Shown in pieces: positions 33,297-41,753 of a stretch of 64,000 nt of DNA. The notes under the pieces are model-generated. The model was given only the letters and a program-made list of their open reading frames with translations, was not told the origin of the DNA and ran no database searches. The stretch covers positions 5,828,001 to 5,892,000 of the forward strand of contig NZ_CP051774.1 in the NCBI RefSeq assembly GCF_012913485.1, written 5' to 3'. The stretch is from Luteolibacter luteus (GTDB lineage Bacteria > Verrucomicrobiota > Verrucomicrobiia > Verrucomicrobiales > Akkermansiaceae). Both the position numbers and the translations under genes were made by a program. Every line of letters starts with the position of its first letter. Position 1 is the stretch's first letter.

Positions 33297-35140
33297 GAGG
33301 CTCCTTGGGGATTCAAGGCGGAAGTCTGGGACTTCTTAGCCTCCCGATCACGTGTGAAATTCCAAGAAATCAGCAGGGCCGCGAGCAGTAGCAGAAACCA
33401 AGCGCGCCACCAGTGATCCTCCTCCGTGTGACGCTCCATGGCGGCAACAGCCGATTTTCCGAGGGTATCGGCCGGAGCGCATTCATTGAAATCCGCCTCC
33501 CGAGTATCGGCAAAATGGACGCTGGCTGTGAGCAGGGTGGTATCCCCTTGGCGGGCGCGCAGGAAGCCGGCGTCCAGCGGTGCATTGAAGTGCACGTTTT
33601 CCGCGGCCGGGAGCTCCTCGCTCTTTAGGACCTTGCCATTGAGGTCGAGCGTTTCGAGGTAGACGGGAGGAGTGACCGTCTTCGCTGCGAAGGTCACGGG
33701 TTGCGCGGTTTCGAGATTCTCCGAGGCCGGGGCCACCTTTGCCGCGCGCAGTTCCTCGGCGAAGCGGTGCAGCATCACGATGAAGGCTGGCTGCGTGGCG
33801 GCATTCGAAAGGCGGAGGTCGAAATTGAAGCAGAGCTGGCGGGAGGCGGGGGCTGCAGGCTCGGTTCCAGTTGGAGGCGTGGCCTCCGTTTCACGCAGGA
33901 AGATCAGCGGACGGCTGCCCTGCCAGAGTAGCACGGTATCGGTCTGGCGGCGTGGGAGCTGGATCGTCTCGCGGACGAGCAGCGATTGCCAATTGAGCCC
34001 GTCGATCAAGGGATGCTTCTCCGCCACGATACCACCCTTCAAGTAGGCTCCGCCGCGGGTCTCATCCTTCACGAAGACCACCGCATTCGTCCCTGCGGTC
34101 ACAGGGTCGAGCGGATCGTAGGAAAGGAACATCAGGTCCGCGCTGGCGGCATCGTTCACCGTCACGGTGGCATCCAGAGAGCGCTGCATCTTCTGCGAGA
34201 GCTGCTCGTAGGCTCCGCCGGTGGCGGCGAAGATCGAGAGAGCCTTCGGCTTCGGAAGGACCACGGGCAGGGTGTCATCGAGCGTGAAGTCATCCGGCGA
34301 GAGCACGATGTTCGCGCGCTCCGCATTCTCCGGAAACGCGGCTTGCAGGGTGACGATGGCTCCCGCGTCCAGCTCGACTTCCTTCGGCTCGGTGCGGCGG
34401 CCATCCGGCATCTCAAAGTGCCAGGTCCGGGTCGTGCGCTGCTTCGAGTAGTTCCTCACCATCGCTTGCCAGACCTTCGCTCCTTCCTTTTCAGCCAAGG
34501 TCACACCGGTGAAGCCGACATTCGGCACCGGTTCCCCGATGGAAAGGATGCGTGCCTCGAAGGGCGGCGTCTCGATCGGGGTGTCGGTGACATAAACCAC
34601 GATGCCCTCGCGACTGACCACCGAGCGCGCGAGGCGCAGGGCTTGGGAGGGATCGGTCAGGCCGGAGCGCGGTTTCCAGGCATCCAGCGCAGCGGACAGC
34701 TCCTCCGGAGAGGATCCCGCGTAGAGTCGCGGCAGGCCGGGAAGGCTTTCAAAGAGTGTCAGCTCCAGCGAGGTAGCGGGGCCTTGAAGATCGGGCAGAG
34801 AGGCAAGGATCCGTTCCTTGAGCCGATCCTTCTTCACGGACATCGAGGCCGAGGAATCCAGCACGATGGCCACGCGCTGGGTGCTGCGGTCCTTCTGGTA
34901 GCGCGGCTCGCTGAGCAGCCAGGTGAGCAGCAGCACGCCGAGCAACTGCATCCACAGCGGCACCGAATTCATCAGCCGGTCGAAGCGGCGGCCACTCGCG
35001 GATTCACGCTGGGTCTTCTCTAACAGGAAAAGCGTGGAGATCGGCAGGATGACGGCTTGGCGTTGCAGGAAATGGATCGCGAGCACCGCGGGAATTCCGA
35101 GGAGCGCCCAAAGGCCGGCTGGATTGGCGAGGGTGAGCAC
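33293..35140 (-). CDS. BatA-type VWA membrane protein
   Basis: 615 residues from a GTG at 35140. The N-terminus TLANPAGLWALLGIPAVLAI plus HFLQRQAVILPIST is the BatA/aerotolerance N-terminal domain, with two transmembrane helices (about 8-22 and 63-80). A VWA domain follows with MIDAS motif VLDSSASM at about residues 94-101 and YVTDTP at about 180. The long C-terminal periplasmic region ends with a transmembrane helix near 585-600 and a basic tail. A longer frame to 35227 would overlap the DUF58 gene by 71 bases and lacks domain-like sequence, so the GTG is preferred. Function of the family is thought to be membrane-protein or envelope maturation with MoxR; not demonstrated here. Confidence 0.82.
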   Translation of the reverse strand: MLTLANPAGLWALLGIPAVLAIHFLQRQAVILPISTLFLLEKTQRESASGRRFDRLMNSVPLWMQLLGVLLLTWLLSEPRYQKDRSTQRVAIVLDSSASMSVKKDRLKERILASLPDLQGPATSLELTLFESLPGLPRLYAGSSPEELSAALDAWKPRSGLTDPSQALRLARSVVSREGIVVYVTDTPIETPPFEARILSIGEPVPNVGFTGVTLAEKEGAKVWQAMVRNYSKQRTTRTWHFEMPDGRRTEPKEVELDAGAIVTLQAAFPENAERANIVLSPDDFTLDDTLPVVLPKPKALSIFAATGGAYEQLSQKMQRSLDATVTVNDAASADLMFLSYDPLDPVTAGTNAVVFVKDETRGGAYLKGGIVAEKHPLIDGLNWQSLLVRETIQLPRRQTDTVLLWQGSRPLIFLRETEATPPTGTEPAAPASRQLCFNFDLRLSNAATQPAFIVMLHRFAEELRAAKVAPASENLETAQPVTFAAKTVTPPVYLETLDLNGKVLKSEELPAAENVHFNAPLDAGFLRARQGDTTLLTASVHFADTREADFNECAPADTLGKSAVAAMERHTEEDHWWRAWFLLLLAALLISWNFTRDREAKKSQTSALNPQGAS

Positions 35141-35156
35141 GAGATGGCTGGCGGAA

Positions 35157-36038
35157 TCAGTTCGCGGTTTCGAGGGCTCCGCTCGGCAATGCCTCCGCGA
35201 AGAGCGAGGTCTGCAGGTCGGGTTCACAGGCCACGCGGGCCATGCGACATTGGTGGCGGCGTGCGGCGTTCTTCCAGAGGCCGAAATGATTCACGTAGCT
35301 TTCCTTGTAACGTCGCAGCGTCGAGGGCTCGATGCGGTGCTGGTGACGGGACTTCCGCTCGGCGTCCACGAATTCATAGTTACCGGTCCACTCCGGCGTG
35401 GCTTCGCTTTGCAAATAGGGTACCATCAGGATCGGACTGCCCTGGCGTGCGGATAGCAGGCGGATCGCGGGGTCCGGATCGCCGGGAAAGAGCAGGTCGG
35501 AGACCAGCACGCGGATCGCATTTCCGCGGAAAGGAATGCGCGAGAAATCCGGCGGCATCGCAGGGTCCACCGATTTCATCGTGCGGGCTTCGTCCAGCCA
35601 GCGATGGACCGCGATGGTCTCCGCGGGGATCGGGCGCGTGGAGTCGCCGCGGACCAAGTGAACGGACGTGGCAGCGCCGGAGCGGCGTGCCGATTCCACG
35701 GCGAAGCAAAAGAGCTCGGCGACACGGGTCGCCTTCTGAGGGTCGAAGAACATCGACTCGGAAGCATCCAGCACCACATCCACCACCGGTCGCACTTCCT
35801 CGCGGTAGAGCTTCATCGTGTATTGGCCCGTGCGCGCGTAGGCCTGCCAGTTGATGTGGCGGGGGTCGTCGCCGGGCACGTAGGTGCGGTGATCCTGGAA
35901 GTCGAGCGAGGAGCCCACCCCCGCACCTTGGAACTCACCGGCCTGTCCCTTCCACACGCGGGAGCGCAGCGGCAGGCGCAGGCGGCCCGCGGCGGCGAGC
36001 GCGCGGGCATGGCAGCGGGAAAGTTCTTCCTGGGTCAC
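35157..36038 (-). CDS. DUF58 protein
   Basis: 293 residues. The DUF58 signature GSSLDFQDHRTYVPGDDPRH followed by INWQAYARTGQYTMKLY lies at about residues 42-78. It leads into a VWA-like fold with VDVVLDASESMFF at about 86-98. No transmembrane helices, so cytosolic. DUF58 proteins are standard partners of MoxR ATPases. Its start overlaps the stop of the ABC permease gene by 4 bases. Translational coupling here links the ABC exporter part and the VWA part of the operon. Confidence 0.92.
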   Translation of the reverse strand: MTQEELSRCHARALAAAGRLRLPLRSRVWKGQAGEFQGAGVGSSLDFQDHRTYVPGDDPRHINWQAYARTGQYTMKLYREEVRPVVDVVLDASESMFFDPQKATRVAELFCFAVESARRSGAATSVHLVRGDSTRPIPAETIAVHRWLDEARTMKSVDPAMPPDFSRIPFRGNAIRVLVSDLLFPGDPDPAIRLLSARQGSPILMVPYLQSEATPEWTGNYEFVDAERKSRHQHRIEPSTLRRYKESYVNHFGLWKNAARRHQCRMARVACEPDLQTSLFAEALPSGALETAN

Positions 36039-37597
36039 GGCTGCTGGAGATGGGTGCGGGTGCTTTCGGAAACGGTGGTGTCCGGAGTCGCGAGGGCGTC
36101 TTGCTCCACTTCGCGGATGCGGAAGAAGTTCTTGAACGCGGATGTCAGCAGGAAAGCGTAGCAGATGGCCGCGGTTGCGATGCCAATTCTATAAATCGTG
36201 CTGAAGTCCGGCAGGCCGGAAACTTTGCCTGCCGTGAGGTCCCGGGAAAACTGCTCCGAGACTACCGAGCCCAGTACGACCTGCACCGGCGGGATCCACG
36301 AGAAGAACCAGACCCAATGATCCTCGTCCGACTCGATGGTGCCGATCACAATGCCTGCCGCAATCGCGATGGTGATGGCCATGATCAGCAGATAAAAGGC
36401 GAGCGGGTTTTTCACCTTCGCCGAAAAGATGCGCAGCACCACCGCGGGGAAGAGCAGGGTGCCGAGGGCGGAAATCAGGAAGATGCTCAACTTTCCATCC
36501 GAAGAGGCACGACCGATCAGAACGCAAGCGATCGCCACAAGCAGCAGAAGTCCGGTGTAGATCACTCCTGGAGCCCACCCCGGATAGAGGATCCGGCCCG
36601 CGATTCTGCCCATCCCTCCGAGGCGGAGGAAGGGCCGCACGATCGGTGGCAGGAGGTTCATGGGCTCCGTCAGCGCGATGGCCACCGCAGGTGCGGCGAA
36701 GAGCAAGAGCAGAGGACCGGTGGTCTCGCGATCGAAGTTCCCGAAGTAGCCGACCATGCCCACGACAAGCACTGCCCCGAGCGAGACGATCCGGCGAATG
36801 GAGCTGTGGTTCTCCGCCATTGGCGCGATGGCCGAGGCCCCAAGGGCGAGTGCTGACCAGCCGCCATACACGGCGGCCACCACACCCGCGATGAGTGCGA
36901 GCGCCGAACCCGGTTGGTTCAGCGTGCAGAAATCGATCATCCGCTTCAGTTCGTTATCGAAGATGATGGCGATGGTGCAGCCTCCCAGCCAGACCGCGAT
37001 GAAGAGCGGCAGGAGTCCGCGCACGAGAATGGATGGCAGTGCGGAGAGACCTACCGTGAGCGCGGTGAAGACCGCGGAACCGAGGAAGACGAGCATCATC
37101 AGCAGCAGCTCCGCGAAGAGCTCCATGCGACCGAAGAAGTAGCGCAGGATCAGATACGGCGCGATCGCGGCGAGCAGCAGCGCGGATTGGCTAACGATGG
37201 CGACCCACTTGCCCAGCACGATACGCCAGGTGCCCATGCGGGTCAGCACCATCAGGTCGATCGTATTGCCACGGATCTCATTTTGCAGCGTGCCGATACC
37301 TCGCAACGGTTGGACCACCAGCACCGCGAGGGAGTAGAAAAAGAAGATCACCGAGCTGACGACGCTGCCGCCATCCGCGGAGGATGCTGCCCCCATCGCG
37401 ATCAGCAGCACGAAGGTGAGCAAGCCCTGCAAGGCGAGGAAGACGACGACAAAGGTTTTCGCGCGGAGTCCCTGGCGAAGCTCCTTCACCAGCATCGGCG
37501 AGAGCTTGTCGCTGAAGTCATCGATCTTCCCGGCCATGGGTGGCGGACCTGCCGGTGGCGGCGTGGCGACTGGGGTAGTGGCGGCACTGCTGCTCAT
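36035..37597 (-). CDS. ABC-2 type transporter permease
   Basis: 520 residues. A Pro/Ala-rich cytosolic N-terminus is followed by SPMLVKELRQGLRAKTFVVV at about residues 33-52, the usual entry of ABC-2 permeases, and about 11-12 hydrophobic segments. The coupling region LQNEIRGNTIDLMVLTRMGT near 106-125 faces the ATPase. It is larger than a basic ABC-2 permease and may have extra membrane helices. The ATG at 37597 is chosen because an extension to 37882 would overlap the ATPase gene. It is 5 bases downstream of that gene and overlaps DUF58 by 4 bases. Exported substrate unknown. Confidence 0.85.
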   Translation of the reverse strand: MSSSAATTPVATPPPAGPPPMAGKIDDFSDKLSPMLVKELRQGLRAKTFVVVFLALQGLLTFVLLIAMGAASSADGGSVVSSVIFFFYSLAVLVVQPLRGIGTLQNEIRGNTIDLMVLTRMGTWRIVLGKWVAIVSQSALLLAAIAPYLILRYFFGRMELFAELLLMMLVFLGSAVFTALTVGLSALPSILVRGLLPLFIAVWLGGCTIAIIFDNELKRMIDFCTLNQPGSALALIAGVVAAVYGGWSALALGASAIAPMAENHSSIRRIVSLGAVLVVGMVGYFGNFDRETTGPLLLLFAAPAVAIALTEPMNLLPPIVRPFLRLGGMGRIAGRILYPGWAPGVIYTGLLLLVAIACVLIGRASSDGKLSIFLISALGTLLFPAVVLRIFSAKVKNPLAFYLLIMAITIAIAAGIVIGTIESDEDHWVWFFSWIPPVQVVLGSVVSEQFSRDLTAGKVSGLPDFSTIYRIGIATAAICYAFLLTSAFKNFFRIREVEQDALATPDTTVSESTRTHLQQP

Positions 37598-37602
37598 CGC
37601 TC

Positions 37603-38628
37603 TCAGTTCGGAATTTCCGGCGGAGTGAAGGCGGGAAGCTGTTGCTGCTGCTTCGGACCTGCGGGCAGGGCGACTTCGCCGCGGTCGATGCGGCCAAGCA
37701 TGTCGATGAAGGCGTCTTCCAGATTGCGCTGCTCCTTGTGGAACTCCGTGATCTTCACGCCGTCCTTGACCATGCGAGCCAGGACCTCCGCGGCACGTGC
37801 GGGATCGGTGGTTTCGATGCGGATGCGACCGCCGGCCTTCCGGGATTCGAGGAACTCCACGTGCGGGTTGATCACGCACCAATCTGCCACGGCTTGGGGA
37901 TCGCCCAGCACTTGCACGTCATAGAGCATGCCACCCGCGGAGTCGGTGCCTTGCTTCAATGTCTCCGCATCCCCATGGTGGACGATACGCCCGCCATTCA
38001 CGAAAAGCAGGGAATCGCACATCTCACCGAGTTCGGAGAGGATGTGGGAGGAGATGAAGATCGTCTTCCCTTCCTGTGCCAGCACGCGGATCAAGTGTTT
38101 CAACTCCACGCGCGCCTTGGGGTCGAGGCCTGCGGCGGGCTCGTCCATGATCAGCACCTGCGGGTCGTGCAGCAAGGCGCGGCCCAGACAGAGCCGCTGG
38201 GTCATGCCCTTTGAGAGCTTGTTCGAAAAGCGATCTGCCAGGGGGATGAGGTCGGTGAATTCCATCACTTCCTGGACGCGGGTCTTCCGTTCCTTGCCAT
38301 GGTAACCGAAGGCCCGGGCATAGAAGTCCAAGTACTCCAGCACCGTCATGTGCTCGTAGTTGCCAAAGTGGTCGGGCATCCAGCCGATGAGGCGGCGGAC
38401 TTCCTCGGGGTGGTGCACCACATTGATCCCGCAGATCTCGGCCACGCCCATCGTGGGATAGTCGAGCGAGGCGAGGATGCGCATGGTGGTGGTCTTCCCG
38501 GCACCGTTTGCACCGACGAAGCCGCAGACCGAACCATGGGGGATCTCGAAACTGATCCCGTTCACCGCCTTCAGTTGCCCGAAGTAGCGGTAGAGATTGT
38601 GAACTTTGATGGCGGGAGCTTCGCTCAT
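37603..38628 (-). CDS. ABC-2 type transporter ATPase
   Basis: 341 residues. Walker A GANGAGKTTT at about residues 41-50, Q-loop WMPDHFGNYEHM, signature LSKGMTQRL at about 140-148, Walker B VLIMDEPAAGLDPKAR at about 159-174, and switch ISSHILSEL. A C-terminal extension of about 100 residues is typical of ABC-2 exporters of the CcmA/NatA class. It overlaps the upstream 606-residue protein gene by 4 bases (ATGA). Together with the next gene it forms an exporter embedded in a MoxR operon. Confidence 0.93.
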   Translation of the reverse strand: MSEAPAIKVHNLYRYFGQLKAVNGISFEIPHGSVCGFVGANGAGKTTTMRILASLDYPTMGVAEICGINVVHHPEEVRRLIGWMPDHFGNYEHMTVLEYLDFYARAFGYHGKERKTRVQEVMEFTDLIPLADRFSNKLSKGMTQRLCLGRALLHDPQVLIMDEPAAGLDPKARVELKHLIRVLAQEGKTIFISSHILSELGEMCDSLLFVNGGRIVHHGDAETLKQGTDSAGGMLYDVQVLGDPQAVADWCVINPHVEFLESRKAGGRIRIETTDPARAAEVLARMVKDGVKITEFHKEQRNLEDAFIDMLGRIDRGEVALPAGPKQQQQLPAFTPPEIPN

Positions 38629-40445
38629 GGCTGGGCAATCGGTCCGGTGATGTAAGTGCGCGTCTCCTGCCAATCGATTCCGTCGTAGGTTTCGATGCCG
38701 GGGGCCTTCTCGCTGAAAGCGATGAAATGGTTGGGTCGCGAGGGCAGGGAGTTGTCCTTGTTTTTGATCAGGGCCTTGCGGGCGCGTTGGGAAAGCTGGT
38801 TGGCCGCGTCGTTGACGAAGCCCTCCATCACGGAAGGGTCGATGCTGGTGCAGGTGAAGGCTTTCCCGGGTTCGATGTTCTCGGCGAACCATGTGCCGCC
38901 GCTAGCATCGCGGAAGTAGAGGCTTTTCACCGGAAACTCGAAGGTCGAGAGCAGTGAGGGCGTGCCGGCGAGGCTGCGGGCTTCGATCCGGCCGCGCGTG
39001 GGGATCACGGCGCGGACAAGCTGGCCTTGCTCCGAACGGCTCTGGAACCAATCTCCGGAGACCTGCAGCTTGCCATCGCGGAAGTTCGCCTCGTAGCGCA
39101 TGCCATTGCCCCAGTTCTGGTCGGTCAGGCGGGCCCACTGGTTGTTCCCGCTATCCAGCACTACCGGTGTGATGGCGGCAGGCTCGGTCACGGTGAAAGC
39201 TGCCCCGGTCAGAACCCCGGTACGGCTGACCTGCTCCTGCATGATGTAGGCGGAATTCTCCCCATTGTCCGGTCTCACTTCCATCAGGACGACCCGTGCA
39301 CCGCGTCCGCCGAAGCCATCGATGATGATGATCAAGCCTACCAGAAGCACGCTGGTGCCGAGGGCGATGAGCGGTGTGGTGATGAAAAGACGATGGCGCC
39401 GCCCGGATTTCGCAAAGACGAAGAGGTTCACCGGGCCTACAAGGACCCCGAAGGCGACCAAGATGAGGATGAAGAGCGTGTAATTGTAACGCTGCTCCCC
39501 GAAGGTCGTCTTCAGCGGCCAGGAGCCGCGGAAATCATCTCGCACCGACGAAATGACGGTGGGCAGATTCGACGTGGAGTCGAAAAGCTTCACCGTGGCG
39601 GCCGGGTCCAGCTTGAGATCGGCCGGATTGACCGGGACGATGCTGATGGTGCCGAAGCTGCGATCCGCTTCCTTGGCAGTGCTGCCTTCCGAGATGCCGA
39701 GGCTCGCGAGATTCGAACTACTGGAAAGGGCGTAGATGACCAGCTGCCCGCCCATGCGGTTCCAGCGCAGGATCGCATTCCGTGCACCGGGAGTCATGTC
39801 GGTCCAGTCCTTGTCGGTCATGCCGAGGCCGTCGTAGCCGGAGTAGGCGCGCCAATCCTCCGGCATCTTGGTCGCGGTGAAGCGGCCGGCGAAGACCTCC
39901 GCACCGCGGGACATGTGGCGGTAGTGGGGGGATCCCGAGGAACCACCGGTTTGCAACTCGTTGTCGAGCGAGGAGGCATTGGGAGTGAAAAGCGGCTCGC
40001 TGAGCAGGACCGCGGGCTGGCCGTCGGAGTAGGTTGCGGACAGGCTGCCGCTTGCGGTGCCAAAGGTGCCGCTCATCCGGAGATTCATGGTCACGGTGCC
40101 ATCGCCGCGGCTGTAGTCGAGCAGCGAGGGGCAGGGGACCAGGATGTCGTGGAGGGTGGCTTGCTCGGCGGGTGCTTCCAGCGTGAAGGTGGAATTCAGC
40201 GTGCTGCCATTATCGAATCCGCCGGTAGTGCAAGTGGTGCTGATCTCCAGTTTTCCCGTTTGATCGGAGCCGTTGTTTACGGAGATGCGGACCGGCACGA
40301 ATCCGCCCGGCGAGGGACGGTTGAAAAGGGCGTCCGCTTCGATCCGGACCTTCAGCTTCGGATCTGGGGCTTGGATGAAGAGGTTCTCCTGTGCCGCGAG
40401 GGGCGCGGCAAACAAGGTGGCGAGCAAGAGGGCGCGCAGGAGCAT
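38625..40445 (-). CDS. Secreted/membrane protein of the MoxR-ABC operon, unknown
   Basis: 606 residues with a signal peptide (MLLRALLLATLFAAPLAAQ). A periplasmic N-terminal beta-rich region at about residues 20-325 includes an Ig-like opening (LKVRIEADALFNRPSPGGFV). Two transmembrane helices lie near 330-347 and 360-382, split by a basic loop KSGRRHRLFIT, and a second beta-rich periplasmic domain runs to the end. No named domain recognised. The layout suggests a periplasmic scaffold or binding partner of the exporter. It begins 28 bases after the moxR stop codon and is coupled to the ATPase gene. Confidence 0.75.
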   Translation of the reverse strand: MLLRALLLATLFAAPLAAQENLFIQAPDPKLKVRIEADALFNRPSPGGFVPVRISVNNGSDQTGKLEISTTCTTGGFDNGSTLNSTFTLEAPAEQATLHDILVPCPSLLDYSRGDGTVTMNLRMSGTFGTASGSLSATYSDGQPAVLLSEPLFTPNASSLDNELQTGGSSGSPHYRHMSRGAEVFAGRFTATKMPEDWRAYSGYDGLGMTDKDWTDMTPGARNAILRWNRMGGQLVIYALSSSSNLASLGISEGSTAKEADRSFGTISIVPVNPADLKLDPAATVKLFDSTSNLPTVISSVRDDFRGSWPLKTTFGEQRYNYTLFILILVAFGVLVGPVNLFVFAKSGRRHRLFITTPLIALGTSVLLVGLIIIIDGFGGRGARVVLMEVRPDNGENSAYIMQEQVSRTGVLTGAAFTVTEPAAITPVVLDSGNNQWARLTDQNWGNGMRYEANFRDGKLQVSGDWFQSRSEQGQLVRAVIPTRGRIEARSLAGTPSLLSTFEFPVKSLYFRDASGGTWFAENIEPGKAFTCTSIDPSVMEGFVNDAANQLSQRARKALIKNKDNSLPSRPNHFIAFSEKAPGIETYDGIDWQETRTYITGPIAQP

Positions 40446-40473
40446 GGGCAGCGTCGAATGGGGCTCGGATCGA

Positions 40474-41490
40474 TCAGGCCGTGGTGACCGGCTTCAAGGT
40501 CTTCGGCGTGGCACCGCCTTGGAAGGGAACTTCCTCGATCAAGGCGCGGACGATGTCGTTGTTCGTGAGGCCTTCCACGCGGGCATTGTATTCCAGCACG
40601 ATGCGGTGGCGGAGCACTGCCGGGGCCACGAAACGAACGTCCTCGAAGGAGGCGTGCGGGCGCTCGTTCATCAGCGCGCGGGCCTTCGCCGCGGAGGCGA
40701 GGGAAAGCGCGGCACGGGGGCTGGCACCATAGCGGATGCCGCGCGCGGCATTGCTCTGGCCCGGGTGCGTGGCGTCGACCAAGCGGGCGATGTAGTTTGC
40801 CACCACGTCCGGCAGATAGATGCGGCGGACGAGATTGAGAACTTCATCCAAGGTAGAGGCATCCATGATGGAATCCACCACCGGCTCCGTGCCAAGTTCG
40901 CGCTGGGTCACGATGCGCTCGAGGGTATCCACGTTGTTGCGCATCACCTCGAGCTTGAAGAGGAAGCGGTCGAGCTGGGCTTCCGGCAGCGGGTAGGTGC
41001 CTTCCAGTTCGATGGGGTTCTGCGTGGCCAGCACGAAGAAAGGGCGGGGAAGATCGTGGGTCTCGCCCAGCACGGTCACGCGGCGCTCCTGCATGGCTTC
41101 GAGCAGGGCGGACTGGGTCTTTGGCGAGGCGCGGTTGATTTCGTCCGCCAGCACGATGTTTGTGAACAAGGGACCGGGCTGGAAGACGAAGGCACGGCGG
41201 CCGTCAATTTCCTGAAGGACGGGGTTGCCGGTAATGTCACCGGGCAGAAGGTCCGGGGTGAACTGCACGCGCTTGGTTTCCAGGCGCAGGGTTTTGGAGA
41301 GGCCCTTCACGAGTTCCGTCTTTCCGAGACCCGGCAGACCTTCGAGCAGGATGTGGCCGCGGGCGAGGACCCCGGTGAGAACCAGATCGATCAACTCCTC
41401 CTGTCCAAAAAGGACCTGATTGAGGGCGGCGGAGAGCGAGCGGATGTGCTTTCCGGCGGAGATGACTTCGGTTTCGGAGGCGTATTCCAT
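40474..41490 (-). CDS. moxR: MoxR-family AAA+ ATPase
   Basis: 338-residue cytosolic AAA+ ATPase. Walker A GLPGLGKTELV at about residues 52-62, the MoxR insertion TPDLLPGDITGNPVL at about 78-92, Walker B VLADEINRASPKTQSALLEA at about 113-132, sensor 1 FFVLATQNPIE at about 150-160, and a C-terminal helical lid with GASPRAALSLASAAKARAL at about 258-276. MoxR proteins act as chaperone-like remodelers with DUF58/VWA partners, which follow in the same operon. It is the first gene of the operon. The 263 bases upstream are AT-richer, with small inverted repeats (CTCAT/ATGAG near 41603-41620 and TGTCT/AGACA near 41698-41716), and probably hold its promoter. Confidence 0.95.
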   Translation of the reverse strand: MEYASETEVISAGKHIRSLSAALNQVLFGQEELIDLVLTGVLARGHILLEGLPGLGKTELVKGLSKTLRLETKRVQFTPDLLPGDITGNPVLQEIDGRRAFVFQPGPLFTNIVLADEINRASPKTQSALLEAMQERRVTVLGETHDLPRPFFVLATQNPIELEGTYPLPEAQLDRFLFKLEVMRNNVDTLERIVTQRELGTEPVVDSIMDASTLDEVLNLVRRIYLPDVVANYIARLVDATHPGQSNAARGIRYGASPRAALSLASAAKARALMNERPHASFEDVRFVAPAVLRHRIVLEYNARVEGLTNNDIVRALIEEVPFQGGATPKTLKPVTTA

Positions 41491-41753
41491 GATAACGGGA
41501 TTCTAACCGGTTTGTACCTTCACCGGTGTATCGGAAAACCGCATGAAGATGCCATGAAAAATCCACTGTGAACCGGGAATGCCGGTGGAAATCTCATGTT
41601 TCAAATGAGTTGTATGCGCGGGGTGTTTACAGGAGGGGGCTGGATCCCGGATTTCGGGGCGGTTAACGGAATTCAGGTAGCGGCTTGGATACGTCCAAGT
41701 GTCTAATATTAAGACATTAATCGCCGGCGAACTTCCATACCCTCCGGTACCTT

